Source: Flavobacteriia bacterium (lineage in GTDB: Bacteria > Bacteroidota > Bacteroidia > Flavobacteriales_D > Crocinitomicaceae). Taken from it: DNA of 33,726 bases. Positions within the stretch are counted from its first letter, which is position 1. Every line of letters starts with the position of its first letter. A program made the translations under genes and the position numbers. The notes beneath the pieces are model-generated. The model saw nothing but the letters and a program-made list of their open reading frames with translations, searched no databases and was not told the DNA's origin. Positions 24,170 through 32,788 of this stretch are shown piece after piece. The stretch is taken from positions 1 to 33,726 of the forward strand of contig CANGOA010000014.1 of assembly GCA_947455255.1 (NCBI GenBank), written 5' to 3'.

Positions 24170-25525
24170 ATGGTTAAATGGTTGTATAATTGTTTATTGC
24201 TGTTGCTTTGTGTCTCTTTAGTTGCTTGTAAACGAAACACTGAGCATTATTCCTTTTATATAAATTCTTCTGAAAATTCGGACTTGCCTGCAATAGTAGC
24301 TAACAAGAAGCTTATAATGTTGACGGAAAATAGTATTACTTCTTATACCGAATTAGAAGGTGTAAAAATGGGGTTTGAATATGAGTTGTTGAAAGAATAT
24401 ACAAAAAGTATTGGAGTAAAGTTGGAAGTGAAACCAATCGATAATTTGGATAATGTAGAATTACAATTGAATCGTTTAGAAGCAGATGTGATTGCTTGTA
24501 GTTTTACAATTACAAAAGACCGTAAAAACACTGTAGATTTTACACTTCCATATATTAGAACTTCACAAGTACTTATTCAACGATTACCATCGGATTCAAC
24601 ACCTCAATATATTAAAGATCCAATGCAATTAGCACATAAAAAGATTGCTGTTTGGAAAAACTCAAGTTATTACCATCGTATTAAATATTTAGAGCAAGAG
24701 ATTGGAGAGCCAATATTAATTCAAGAATTAGACGGTAAATATTCACCTGAAATATTACTAGAAAAAGTAGCAAATAAAGAAATTGATTATACAATTGTTG
24801 ATAACCATATTGCGGTTGCTAATGCTTATAAATTTAGTAATTTGGATCATCATTTACGATTGAGCATTAAACAGCAAATTGCTTTTGGAATAAGAAAAAA
24901 TAATCCTAAATTAAAAGAAAGTATGGATTCTTGGTTAAAAGAATTTCGTAAGACACCTCACTTTACTTTCTTAAAACATAAGTATTTTGATGGTAAAGAA
25001 TTGTCACATTTGACATATATGGATTATTTAAATTCAGGAGGTGGTAAATTATCTTCGTATGATAAATTATTCAAACGTGAAGCCAAGAAATTTAATATGG
25101 AATGGCATATTATTGGAGCAATTGTTCAACAAGAATCTAATTTCACGCCTTATATCAAAGGTAAGGGAGGAGCTTTTGGTTTAATGCAGTTTATGCCTGG
25201 AACAGGTAAACGTTATGGTGTTCATGCTTCTTCTTCTCCTGCATCTCAAATTAAAGCAGGTATGAAAAAGATTAATGCTGATTTTAAATTATGGAAAGAT
25301 ATACCAGATTACCATCAAAGAATAAAATTTGTTTTTGCTACATATAATGCCGGACATTCACCAATTGAAAAGGCACAAAAACGAGCTGCGCAGAAAGGCT
25401 ATAATCCATTGATATGGGATGACAATGTTGAATTAGTTCTTCGTAAACGGAAGGGAAAACGAATTGCCACTTATGTAAAAGAAGTATACCACCGCTATCA
25501 AACGTTGAAATCTTTGTATGAGTAA
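24170..25525 (+). CDS. mltF: MltF-like membrane-bound lytic transglycosylase
   Basis: This 451-residue lipoprotein (LVAC lipobox, Cys20) joins two domains: a periplasmic solute-binding type 3 domain (about 45-270, with LEADVIACSFTITKDR and VDFTLPY) and a C-terminal SLT lytic transglycosylase domain (about 295-440). The catalytic glutamate is Glu322 in VQQESNF, followed by GAFGLMQFMPGTGKRYG and ATYNAGHSPIEKA. This matches MltF, which cuts the glycan strand of peptidoglycan at the membrane; the binding domain is thought to sense cell-wall fragments. The end overlaps the miaA start by 8 nt (ATGAGTAA), so the two are coupled. Confidence 0.94.
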   Translation: MVKWLYNCLLLLLCVSLVACKRNTEHYSFYINSSENSDLPAIVANKKLIMLTENSITSYTELEGVKMGFEYELLKEYTKSIGVKLEVKPIDNLDNVELQLNRLEADVIACSFTITKDRKNTVDFTLPYIRTSQVLIQRLPSDSTPQYIKDPMQLAHKKIAVWKNSSYYHRIKYLEQEIGEPILIQELDGKYSPEILLEKVANKEIDYTIVDNHIAVANAYKFSNLDHHLRLSIKQQIAFGIRKNNPKLKESMDSWLKEFRKTPHFTFLKHKYFDGKELSHLTYMDYLNSGGGKLSSYDKLFKREAKKFNMEWHIIGAIVQQESNFTPYIKGKGGAFGLMQFMPGTGKRYGVHASSSPASQIKAGMKKINADFKLWKDIPDYHQRIKFVFATYNAGHSPIEKAQKRAAQKGYNPLIWDDNVELVLRKRKGKRIATYVKEVYHRYQTLKSLYE

Positions 25526-26423
25526 AAAACGTCTATTGGTTGTTACAGGACCTACTGCAAGTGGAAAAACAGCATTAGCAATTAAATTAGCAAAACATTA
25601 CAACACTTGTGTCTTGTCAGCTGATTCTCGTCAATTTTACAAGGAGGTTGAAATCGGGACGGCAAAACCTAGTTTGAAAGAACAAGATGGTGTCAAACAT
25701 TATTTTATTGATAGTCATTCGTTAGAAAATCCATTAACTGCGTCTACGTATGCCGATGAAGCTTTGATGATTTTAGCTGATGAATTCAAAACAAAAGACA
25801 TCGTAATATTAGTTGGAGGATCAGGTTTGTTTATAGATGCTTTATGTGTTGGGTTGGATAAAATACCTTTTAGCCAAGAAGTTAGAGATCAGTTGAATTT
25901 AGAATATTCACAGGTTGGTTTAGAGCATTTGTTAATTGAATTAGCGCACAAAGATCCTGAATATTTTACTCAAGTCGATCAGTCAAATTCAACACGTGTT
26001 ATTCGTGCACTTGAAGTAATCCGAAATACAGGAAACACTTTTAGTTATTATTTGACAAATGAAACAAAAGAAGCTCGCAATTTTGATACTATCTATTTTA
26101 TTATCAATTATCCACGAGAAGTTTTATACCAGCGTATTGAAAAACGAGTTGACTTAATGTTGGAAGCTGGTTTGTTAGATGAAGTAAAATCGGTTCAGCA
26201 TTTATCGCATCTTCAAACATTAAATACTGTAGGTTACTCAGAATTCTTTCGTTTTTTTAAAGGTGAAATAAATTATGATACTGCAGTTCAGTTAATAAAA
26301 CAAAATACGAGGAGGTATGCTAAGCGTCAATTAACTTGGTTTAGAAGGTATAGTAACGCAATCTGGCTACATGAAACGGAGTTGAGTTTACAAGTAAAAG
26401 AGGTAATATCTAACTTGAAATAA
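25518..26423 (+). CDS. miaA: tRNA dimethylallyltransferase
   Basis: This 301-residue enzyme adds the isopentenyl group to A37 of tRNAs reading UNN codons. Its P-loop GPTASGKT (residues 11-18), SADSRQFYKEVEIGTAKPS (36-54), VGGSGLF and the C-terminal NTRRYAKRQLTWFRR (about 265-280) are hallmark motifs. The start overlaps the mltF stop. An ABC transporter gene pair follows 34 nt downstream. Confidence 0.96.
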   Translation: MSKKRLLVVTGPTASGKTALAIKLAKHYNTCVLSADSRQFYKEVEIGTAKPSLKEQDGVKHYFIDSHSLENPLTASTYADEALMILADEFKTKDIVILVGGSGLFIDALCVGLDKIPFSQEVRDQLNLEYSQVGLEHLLIELAHKDPEYFTQVDQSNSTRVIRALEVIRNTGNTFSYYLTNETKEARNFDTIYFIINYPREVLYQRIEKRVDLMLEAGLLDEVKSVQHLSHLQTLNTVGYSEFFRFFKGEINYDTAVQLIKQNTRRYAKRQLTWFRRYSNAIWLHETELSLQVKEVISNLK

Positions 26424-26457
26424 TTTCTTACATTTGATTCGTTACTCGAGTTGTAAG

Positions 26458-27099
26458 ATGAATATTCAATTTAATCAGGTATTACCAGTTCCATTATCAT
26501 CAATGTCGCATGTTAGAGATTCTTTGTGGAATACTAGCTCTGTGTTTAATCAGGGGCAAAAAATCATGATTGAAGCTCAAAGTGGTCGAGGTAAATCAAC
26601 TTTAATACATTTACTTTTTGGAGTTCGAAAAGATTATCATGGTGAAATAACATTTGGGAGAAAAAAACTATCTGAATTTAATGAATCGGATTGGGTAGAT
26701 TATCGTCAACACCATGTATCTATCGTTTTTCAAGATTTACAATTATTTCCATTCATCACGGTTTTAGAGAATTTAAAAGTTAAAAATAATCTTACCAAAC
26801 ATTTTACGGATGATCAATTGATTGAAATGTTGGGTCGTTTAGGTTTATTGGATAAGTTACATGTTCTATGTGGACAATTATCTATGGGACAACAGCAAAG
26901 AGTTGCAATAATTAGGGCACTTTGTCAACCTTTTACTTGGATGTTGTTAGATGAACCATTTTCCCACCTTGATGAAATAAATGCAAGTAAATGTATGGAG
27001 TTAATTAACGAGGAATGTGAAAAGCATTCTGCAGGTTGGATAATCACATCATTGGGATTGCAAACGACCTTTTCGTATGACAAACTAATTCATATTTGA
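26458..27099 (+). CDS. Atypical ABC transporter ATP-binding protein (LolD/FtsE-like)
   Basis: This 213-residue protein is an ABC ATPase of the LolD/MacB/FtsE size class. Walker A is AQSGRGKST (Lys46; first glycine replaced by Ala), the Q-loop is at Gln92 (VFQDLQLF), the signature is LSMGQQQR (141-148), and Walker B is MLLDEP (Asp165, Glu166) with D-loop SHLDE. The switch histidine is missing: where LolD has VTHD this protein has ITSLG (Ser198). It also ends early, at residue 213. ATG 26458 is chosen over TTG 26434, which lies in a TACATTTG promoter-like element. Its stop overlaps the permease start (TGATG), so the pair forms one transporter. Confidence 0.88.
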   Translation: MNIQFNQVLPVPLSSMSHVRDSLWNTSSVFNQGQKIMIEAQSGRGKSTLIHLLFGVRKDYHGEITFGRKKLSEFNESDWVDYRQHHVSIVFQDLQLFPFITVLENLKVKNNLTKHFTDDQLIEMLGRLGLLDKLHVLCGQLSMGQQQRVAIIRALCQPFTWMLLDEPFSHLDEINASKCMELINEECEKHSAGWIITSLGLQTTFSYDKLIHI

Positions 27100-28274
27100 T
27101 GTTACAAAAAATAGTATTAAGAAATCAATCGAAAACACAATTAGTAATAGCTTTATTAGGTGCCTTTTTAGGTGTTCTTTTTTTGTTGGTGTCAGTCCAA
27201 TATTTTTTTAAAGTCAATCAGTTTGGGAAAGGTTCAGAAATGTTGGGTCCAAATACATTGATTATTCAAAAAAAGGTTTCATCCTCCACTACTTTACAAT
27301 TAGCATCGACTTCATTTACACAACATGAAATATCAGTAATTGAAAATAAAACGTTTATTCAAGAAATTCAACCGATATTGAGTAATAATTTTGGGGTAGA
27401 ATTTGCGACTTCAGACCCAATGTTACCTTACTTTCGTTCAGATGTTTTTATACAATCAGTTGATTCTCGTTTTTTAGATATTAAATCTAGTCAATGGAGA
27501 TGGAAGGAAGGTGATGAAATTGTTCCAATAATTCTTCCTCGTGATTTTTTGGTAATGTTAAACACATTTATGAGTTCATCTGGCATTCCTCAAATATCGG
27601 ATGAGTTAGCGAAAGATGTAAAATTTAGTTTATTATTATCTAACGAGAAAACGAAAAAGCAATTTCGTGCAAAAATTATTGGGTTTACAAATGAAGTTTC
27701 TTCAATATTGGTTCCTGAATCATTTATGTGTTTTGGGAAAGTATCTTTTGGTTCAAAAGTAACAGAGAAAATAACTCAGTTGATGCTTTCAAGTAAGGAG
27801 AAAGAGTTTGGGTTAGTCGAAAAATTTTTAGACGAACAACATTATGAGTCAAAAAACGCGCAGTTGGTTACTGGAAGATTAAAAAGTGTAGTTAGTATGT
27901 TATTGTTAGTTATTGTTTTTATTTCATTACTTACATTAATATTCTCATCTTTTGTTCTTATTCAATACATACAATTATTGATTTCGCGTAATGTTTATGA
28001 GATTAGAACGCTCCTACGTTTGGGGTATGCTCCGCGAAAATTGTATTTTGTCTTCTTGCTTTATTTTGTGTTATTGTATGGAGGGATATGCTTTTTAGCT
28101 TCACTTGTATTTATAATTTTAAAATCTCGAATAGATGAAAAATTACATAATAGTGGAATTTATATTGCCTTGGATTATTCTAAAATGACATGGGCAACTT
28201 TAGGTATTTCTTTCGTCCTATTTTATGTTACAGCATTAGTAAGTACTAAAAGGAGTGTAATGAATGAATTTTAG
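27099..28274 (+). CDS. FtsX-like ABC permease
   Basis: This 391-residue protein has one N-terminal membrane helix (about 17-38), a periplasmic domain of about 220 residues (MacB-PCD-like), and three C-terminal helices (about 268-296, 312-340 and 362-382), the FtsX/LolCE topology. The coupling region NVYEIRTLLRLGYAPRKLY between helices 2 and 3 is typical. With the ATPase before it, it probably forms a mechanotransmission-type transporter acting on lipoproteins or cell-wall factors; which one is not clear. ATG 27099 overlaps the ATPase stop. No terminator is seen between its stop and the next gene. Confidence 0.88.
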   Translation: MLQKIVLRNQSKTQLVIALLGAFLGVLFLLVSVQYFFKVNQFGKGSEMLGPNTLIIQKKVSSSTTLQLASTSFTQHEISVIENKTFIQEIQPILSNNFGVEFATSDPMLPYFRSDVFIQSVDSRFLDIKSSQWRWKEGDEIVPIILPRDFLVMLNTFMSSSGIPQISDELAKDVKFSLLLSNEKTKKQFRAKIIGFTNEVSSILVPESFMCFGKVSFGSKVTEKITQLMLSSKEKEFGLVEKFLDEQHYESKNAQLVTGRLKSVVSMLLLVIVFISLLTLIFSSFVLIQYIQLLISRNVYEIRTLLRLGYAPRKLYFVFLLYFVLLYGGICFLASLVFIILKSRIDEKLHNSGIYIALDYSKMTWATLGISFVLFYVTALVSTKRSVMNEF

Positions 28275-28308
28275 GAAGATTTAACAACTCAATTTGGCTT
28301 AAAATTTC

Positions 28309-28316
28309 TAATTTTG
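28309..28316 (+). promoter_or_regulatory. -7 element of the third TlpA-like gene
   Basis: TAATTTTG matches TAnnTTTG and lies 22 nt before ATG 28339. A TTG occurs at 28294-28296, but its 12-nt spacing is too short for a standard -33 element. Confidence 0.4.
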
Positions 28317-28338
28317 AACAACATTAATCGATTAATTT

Positions 28339-29883
28339 ATGAAAAAAATAGTATTTATTTTATTTGCATTAGTTTCACTTGCAGGATTTTCACAAAAAAT
28401 TAAAATTAAAGTTTCAGGTGAAAAAGACACAACCGTTTTTTTGGTAAAATATTACGGGAAAGGAATGTTTTATGCAGATACTGCTGAAATGAAAAAAGGG
28501 GTGGTTGAATTTAATGGTTTAAAACAAAAGTCAGGGGTTTTTGCTCTGCTTTTACCAGGTCAAAAATATTTTGATTTTATTTATTCAGGTGAGGATGTTA
28601 GTCTAGAAACAACAGGTCCTGAGCATGTTAAAAATTTAATTGTTAAAACCTCGAAAGAAAACTTATTGTTTTTTGACTATATCAAATTTATGAATAGTTG
28701 TAGTTCAAAAGCTAAAGAAATAAATGATAAAAAGGAAAAATCAACAAAAGATAGTCCTGAGTATAAGTCGTTCCAAAAGAATTTAGAGTCGATAAGTAAA
28801 GAGGTAATTGCCTATCAAAAGAAATTAATTAATGAAAATAAAGGATCATTTGTTGGGAAAATAGTTAAGATGTCTATGGATATTGAAATACCTGAGATTC
28901 CTAGAAAAGCTGATGGTTCTATGATTGATTCTAATTTCGCATATCATTATTTCAGAGATCATTATTTCGATAATATTGATTTGAATGATGATAGATTGTT
29001 GAATACTCCTGTTTTTCATAACAAATTAGATTTCTTTTTCAGTAATAGTATGTTACCTCCAATGCCAGATTCTATTGTGAAGTTTGCTTTTCGTTTTTGT
29101 GATAATTTAAATATTAAATCAGAGATGTTTAAGTATTGTGTAACTCATATAACATCTAATTATGAAAAGTCCAATATTATGGGTATGGATAAAGTGTTTG
29201 TAAAAATGGGGCAGCGCTATTATTGTGTTAAAAACTACAAAGGTAAATTACAAGGCTCTTCTAACATTACTTGGATGGATTCAACAAAATTAGAGGAGCT
29301 ATGTAAAAAAGTTGAGATCAACAAGAATTTGGTTCAGGGTGAAATTCCACCAAACATTTCATTAGTTGATTCTACAGACACTCGTTGGAGGGATTTTTAT
29401 AGTTTAAAGTCTGAATATACTATTTTGTATTTCTGGGATCCAGAGTGTGGTCATTGTAAAAAAACGACACCCAAGTTAGGAGAATTATATTCGAAAAAAT
29501 TAAAAGATAGAAATGTTGAAGTTTTTGCAGTTGGTAAAGCAGTCGGAGAGGATTATGCAAAATGGAAAAAATTTATCAGAGAAAATAATTTATCGTTTAT
29601 CAATGTTGCATTAACCGATAAGTTGTATAAGGCAGCTTTAGAAGATGCAAGACAATTTGTCCCTAAATACACAACAGTTGAAGCATTAAATTACCAAGAA
29701 ACTTATGATATTTATTCTACTCCAAAGATTTTTGTATTGGATAAGGATAAAAAAATTATTGCTAAAGGATTATCTATTTCTCAATTGGAAGATATGTTAG
29801 ATCATTACCAAGGTAAAAAAGATGCTCCAAAATTATTTCCTCCTGATCCTGAGGAAGAAGAGCATGCAAAAGAAACACATTAA
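28339..29883 (+). CDS. TlpA-like protein with DUF4369/DUF5106 region and CGHC active site
   Basis: This 514-residue exported protein has a signal peptide (to about GFSQ, residue 19), a DUF4369-like beta domain (about 20-95), a long helical region typical of DUF5106 (about 100-330), and a thioredoxin domain (about 335-495). Its active site is FWDPECGHCKK (Cys370, Cys373), with a cis-proline at STPKIFVLD. The CGHC centre is that of oxidising protein disulfide isomerases, unlike the CAPC and CGPC of the two TlpA-like proteins at 16328-18607. An insert of about 25 residues precedes the cis-proline. The C-terminal tail is proline- and acid-rich. A terminator follows at once. Confidence 0.9.
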   Translation: MKKIVFILFALVSLAGFSQKIKIKVSGEKDTTVFLVKYYGKGMFYADTAEMKKGVVEFNGLKQKSGVFALLLPGQKYFDFIYSGEDVSLETTGPEHVKNLIVKTSKENLLFFDYIKFMNSCSSKAKEINDKKEKSTKDSPEYKSFQKNLESISKEVIAYQKKLINENKGSFVGKIVKMSMDIEIPEIPRKADGSMIDSNFAYHYFRDHYFDNIDLNDDRLLNTPVFHNKLDFFFSNSMLPPMPDSIVKFAFRFCDNLNIKSEMFKYCVTHITSNYEKSNIMGMDKVFVKMGQRYYCVKNYKGKLQGSSNITWMDSTKLEELCKKVEINKNLVQGEIPPNISLVDSTDTRWRDFYSLKSEYTILYFWDPECGHCKKTTPKLGELYSKKLKDRNVEVFAVGKAVGEDYAKWKKFIRENNLSFINVALTDKLYKAALEDARQFVPKYTTVEALNYQETYDIYSTPKIFVLDKDKKIIAKGLSISQLEDMLDHYQGKKDAPKLFPPDPEEEEHAKETH

Positions 29884-29915
29884 AAAAAATGGCTGTCTAT
29901 AAAGGCAGCCTTTTT
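29882..29915 (+). terminator. Terminator between the TlpA-like and MFS genes
   Basis: GGCTGTC (29891-29897) pairs with GGCAGCC (29904-29910) around loop TATAAA, with A-run before and TTTTT after. It lies directly after the TlpA-like stop codon. It also contains an ATG (29889) in frame with the MFS gene, so that ATG is unlikely to be the real start. Confidence 0.8.
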
Positions 29916-29924
29916 AGTTACTAT

Positions 29925-31097
29925 ATGAAGCAATACAGTAAGAATTTTTGGGTAGTTTGTATTTCTATGCTTCTGTTTATGATCAGTTTCAACTTGATTA
30001 TGCCAGAATTAAATGGAATACTTTCAGATTTAGGTGGCGGTAAATGGAAAGGGTTGATAATAACAATTTTTACGATTTCCGCTGCAATTTCCCGCCCATT
30101 TTCAGGGAAATTATCCGATACAATTGGGAGAAAAAAAGTGATGTACATTGGTTTAGTATTATGCATACTTGTTAATCTAATGTACCCTTTTAGTCATTCT
30201 GTTTTCTTGTTTTTAGTGGTGCGTTTTATTCATGGTTTTACGGTTGGTTTCACACCAACGGGAGCAACTGCAATGATTACAGATATTTTACCGATAGACA
30301 AGAGAGGAGTAGGTATGGGTATTTGGGGGACGTTTATTTCATTAGGAATTGGCGTAGGTCAGTTTTTAGGAACGCCAATAGCTGCTGAATTTGGGGTCGA
30401 TAGTTTGTTTTATGTATCCTTAGTATTAAATATTATTTCTATTGTTCTACTTCCATTTTCTGTAGAAACGTTAAAGGAAACTAAAGGAATGCACATTTCT
30501 CATCTTTCTATTTCTAGAAAGGAAGTGTTTGAACCGTCTGTTTTACCGTCGGCTTTTGTTATGTTTTTGACTTCCAGTTGCTCAGGTTGTGTTTTTGTCT
30601 TAGCTCCAGATATTTCTACTTATTTAAAGATAGATAACAAGGGGTGGTTTTTTCTTTTTTATGTTTTTACAACGATATTAGTAAGGCTTTTTACCGGTAA
30701 GCTATCGGATAAAATAGGTAGACAGAAAACCTTGTTTATTGGGGTTTTATTACTTTTTATAAGTATGTGTTTATTAGTAAACGTAAATTCAACAACAAGT
30801 TTTACGATTGCCGCGATTGTTTTTGGATTAGCTACAGGCGTAAATAGTCCTGCTTTATTTGCTTGGACAGCAGATTTATCTCATCCACAAAGAAAAGGAA
30901 TTGGTGCAGGTACTATGTTTATTGCATTGGAAATAGGTATTATGTTTGGTTCGTTTGTTACCTTATTCATTTATAGCAATACCTTAAAAACAGCTTCCAA
31001 TTCCTTTTATTTAGGAGTGTTGACTTCTTTGTGTGCTTTAATTTATTTGATTGTTCGAATTCAAAAAGAAAATAAATCAAACAAAAGATTTAGTTAA
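29925..31097 (+). CDS. Major facilitator superfamily transporter
   Basis: This 390-residue protein has about twelve membrane helices and the MFS loop signature twice: GKLSDTIGRKKVMYIG between helices 2 and 3 and GKLSDKIGRQKTLFIG between helices 8 and 9. HGFTVGFTPTGATAMITDILP marks the fourth and fifth helix region. It resembles drug-efflux-type MFS exporters in length and motifs, but the substrate cannot be read from sequence. ATG 29925 (MKQYSKN) is chosen over ATG 29889, which lies in a terminator. Its 3' end overlaps the convergent aminotransferase gene by 21 nt. Confidence 0.9.
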   Translation: MKQYSKNFWVVCISMLLFMISFNLIMPELNGILSDLGGGKWKGLIITIFTISAAISRPFSGKLSDTIGRKKVMYIGLVLCILVNLMYPFSHSVFLFLVVRFIHGFTVGFTPTGATAMITDILPIDKRGVGMGIWGTFISLGIGVGQFLGTPIAAEFGVDSLFYVSLVLNIISIVLLPFSVETLKETKGMHISHLSISRKEVFEPSVLPSAFVMFLTSSCSGCVFVLAPDISTYLKIDNKGWFFLFYVFTTILVRLFTGKLSDKIGRQKTLFIGVLLLFISMCLLVNVNSTTSFTIAAIVFGLATGVNSPALFAWTADLSHPQRKGIGAGTMFIALEIGIMFGSFVTLFIYSNTLKTASNSFYLGVLTSLCALIYLIVRIQKENKSNKRFS

Positions 31098-32549
31098 CGT
31101 TTCGTCCATCGCTTGTTTAATTTTTTCATCTGCACTTCTGTCGGTAAGTGTAAGTGAATTTTGACAAGGAATAAAATCATAACCCGCTCCCCATTCTTTA
31201 AAGTTTTTTGCTAGTTCTTGAATGGAATTCCCAATGAATTCAACTTCTTCGTTTGTCATTGTAGGGTGAAGTGATACACGTATCCATCCAGGTTTGTTTG
31301 AAAAGTCTCCTAGATTAATTAAATCTGTAATTTGTTGCGATTGACTTTGGTCAACATTTAATAAATAATGCCCATAAGTTCCTGCGCATGAACATCCGCC
31401 TCGTGCTTGGATTCCAAATTTGTCACTTAAAATTCGTACGCCTAAATTGTAATGCATGTCTTCAATGTAAAATGACATTATTGCTAAACGATTTTTATGT
31501 TTTGGCGCAAGGATGTGAAGGTTAGGTATGTGTTCAATTTTATTCCAAAGAATAGTTAATACCTCATGTTCTCTTTCTAGTATGTTTTTTACTCCCATCT
31601 GTTCTTTGAGAGAAACACACATTGCGGTTTTAATGGTTTGTAAAAAAGGAGGAGTTCCTCCATCTTCACGCGCTTCAATATCGTCTATGTATTTATGTTG
31701 TCCCCATGGATTTGTCCAATCCACTGTACCGCCTCCAGAATCATCAGGGACATCGTTTTTATACAATTTTTTGTCAAATATAAGTACACCGGTTGTTCCT
31801 GGACCACCTAAGAATTTATGTGGAGAAAAAAAGATTGCGTCCAACTTTTCTTCTTGATTTTCTGGATGCATATTGATGTTTACATAGGGGGCAGAACAAG
31901 CAAAATCTACAAAAATTAATCCGTTTGCTTCATGCATTATTTTAGCTATCTCATGGTAAGGAGTTTGAATTCCAGTAACATTGGAACATGCTGTAATAGA
32001 AGCAATTTTTATTTTTCGATGTGCATGTTTTTGGATAAGTTCGGATAAATGTGTTAAACAAATTAAACCTTCTTCATTTGGTTCAATGATTTCTACCGTT
32101 GCAATAGTTTCTAACCAACTCGTTTGATTGGAGTGATGTTCCATGTGTGAGATAAAAACAACAGGTCTGTCTTCTTCTTTGATGGAGTCATTAAGTAAGG
32201 TGGACTGCCTGAATCCTAAAATTCGTTGAAATTTATTTACAACACCTGTCATTCCCGAACCAGACGTGATAATTATGTCATTATTCGTTGCGTTAACGTG
32301 CTTTTTTATAATCGATCTTGCTTGATGATATGCATAAGTCATCGCCATACCTGTAGTACTCGTTTCCGTATGGGTATTTGCTACCAATGGCATTATTTCA
32401 TGTTGTAAACGTTCTTCAATCGGAGAGAAACAACGACCACTAGCAGTCCAATCTGAGTAAACAATTGTATGTTCTCCTCCGTCTGGTTTAGGGATTTTGG
32501 TGTTAATTCCTATAATTCCATTTCGGTATTTTGTGAAATAATTTTGCAT
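31077..32549 (-). CDS. Class V aminotransferase-fold PLP enzyme (cysteine-desulfurase-like)
   Basis: This 490-residue enzyme has the fold type I PLP pattern of the class V family: TTSGSG-like IITSGSGMTGV (about 93-103), HMEHHSNQTSW (about 135-145), VDFACSAPY with Asp215, and SPHKFLGGPG with the PLP lysine at Lys245. Near the C-terminus RGGCSCAGTYGHYLL resembles the cysteine loop of SufS-like desulfurases. At 490 residues it is longer than SufS (about 405), so its role in iron-sulfur cluster building or another C-S lyase reaction is open. No suf genes are next to it. It is divergent from lon (239 bp) and convergent with the MFS gene. Confidence 0.88.
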   Translation of the reverse strand: MQNYFTKYRNGIIGINTKIPKPDGGEHTIVYSDWTASGRCFSPIEERLQHEIMPLVANTHTETSTTGMAMTYAYHQARSIIKKHVNATNNDIIITSGSGMTGVVNKFQRILGFRQSTLLNDSIKEEDRPVVFISHMEHHSNQTSWLETIATVEIIEPNEEGLICLTHLSELIQKHAHRKIKIASITACSNVTGIQTPYHEIAKIMHEANGLIFVDFACSAPYVNINMHPENQEEKLDAIFFSPHKFLGGPGTTGVLIFDKKLYKNDVPDDSGGGTVDWTNPWGQHKYIDDIEAREDGGTPPFLQTIKTAMCVSLKEQMGVKNILEREHEVLTILWNKIEHIPNLHILAPKHKNRLAIMSFYIEDMHYNLGVRILSDKFGIQARGGCSCAGTYGHYLLNVDQSQSQQITDLINLGDFSNKPGWIRVSLHPTMTNEEVEFIGNSIQELAKNFKEWGAGYDFIPCQNSLTLTDRSADEKIKQAMDETLTKSFV

Positions 32550-32663
32550 TTAGGGTAGGGTTAGAGTTTAATTTTGAAATATCTATAGATGAAGTATGAG
32601 TTTTTTTAATAAAAACAGAGTCAAAATTATGAAATTCTACTCGAATTGTTAGGTGTTTTCAAG

Positions 32664-32783
32664 AAAATGTCAGTTAAAATAAAATGGCATATAGTTTGTC
32701 AAATTAGTACCATTCAAATTAGTTTCAACTTTAATAGGGTTGAAACTTGTTTTTAGAATAATCTTATGACAAATTGACATTTT
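32664..32783 (+). promoter_or_regulatory. Nested inverted repeats in the lon leader
   Basis: Three inverted repeats nest inside one another just above lon: AAAATGTCA (32664-32672) with TGACATTTT (32775-32783); TTTGTCA (32695-32701) with TGACAAA (32767-32773); and AGTTTCAAC (32721-32729) with GTTGAAACT (32739-32747). The inner 9-bp stem with a 9-nt loop is followed by TGTTTTT and looks like an intrinsic terminator, yet no plus-strand gene precedes it. It may be a leader attenuator or the end of a small RNA. The outer pairs are short and could be chance. Confidence 0.45.
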
Positions 32784-32788
32784 ACGAT

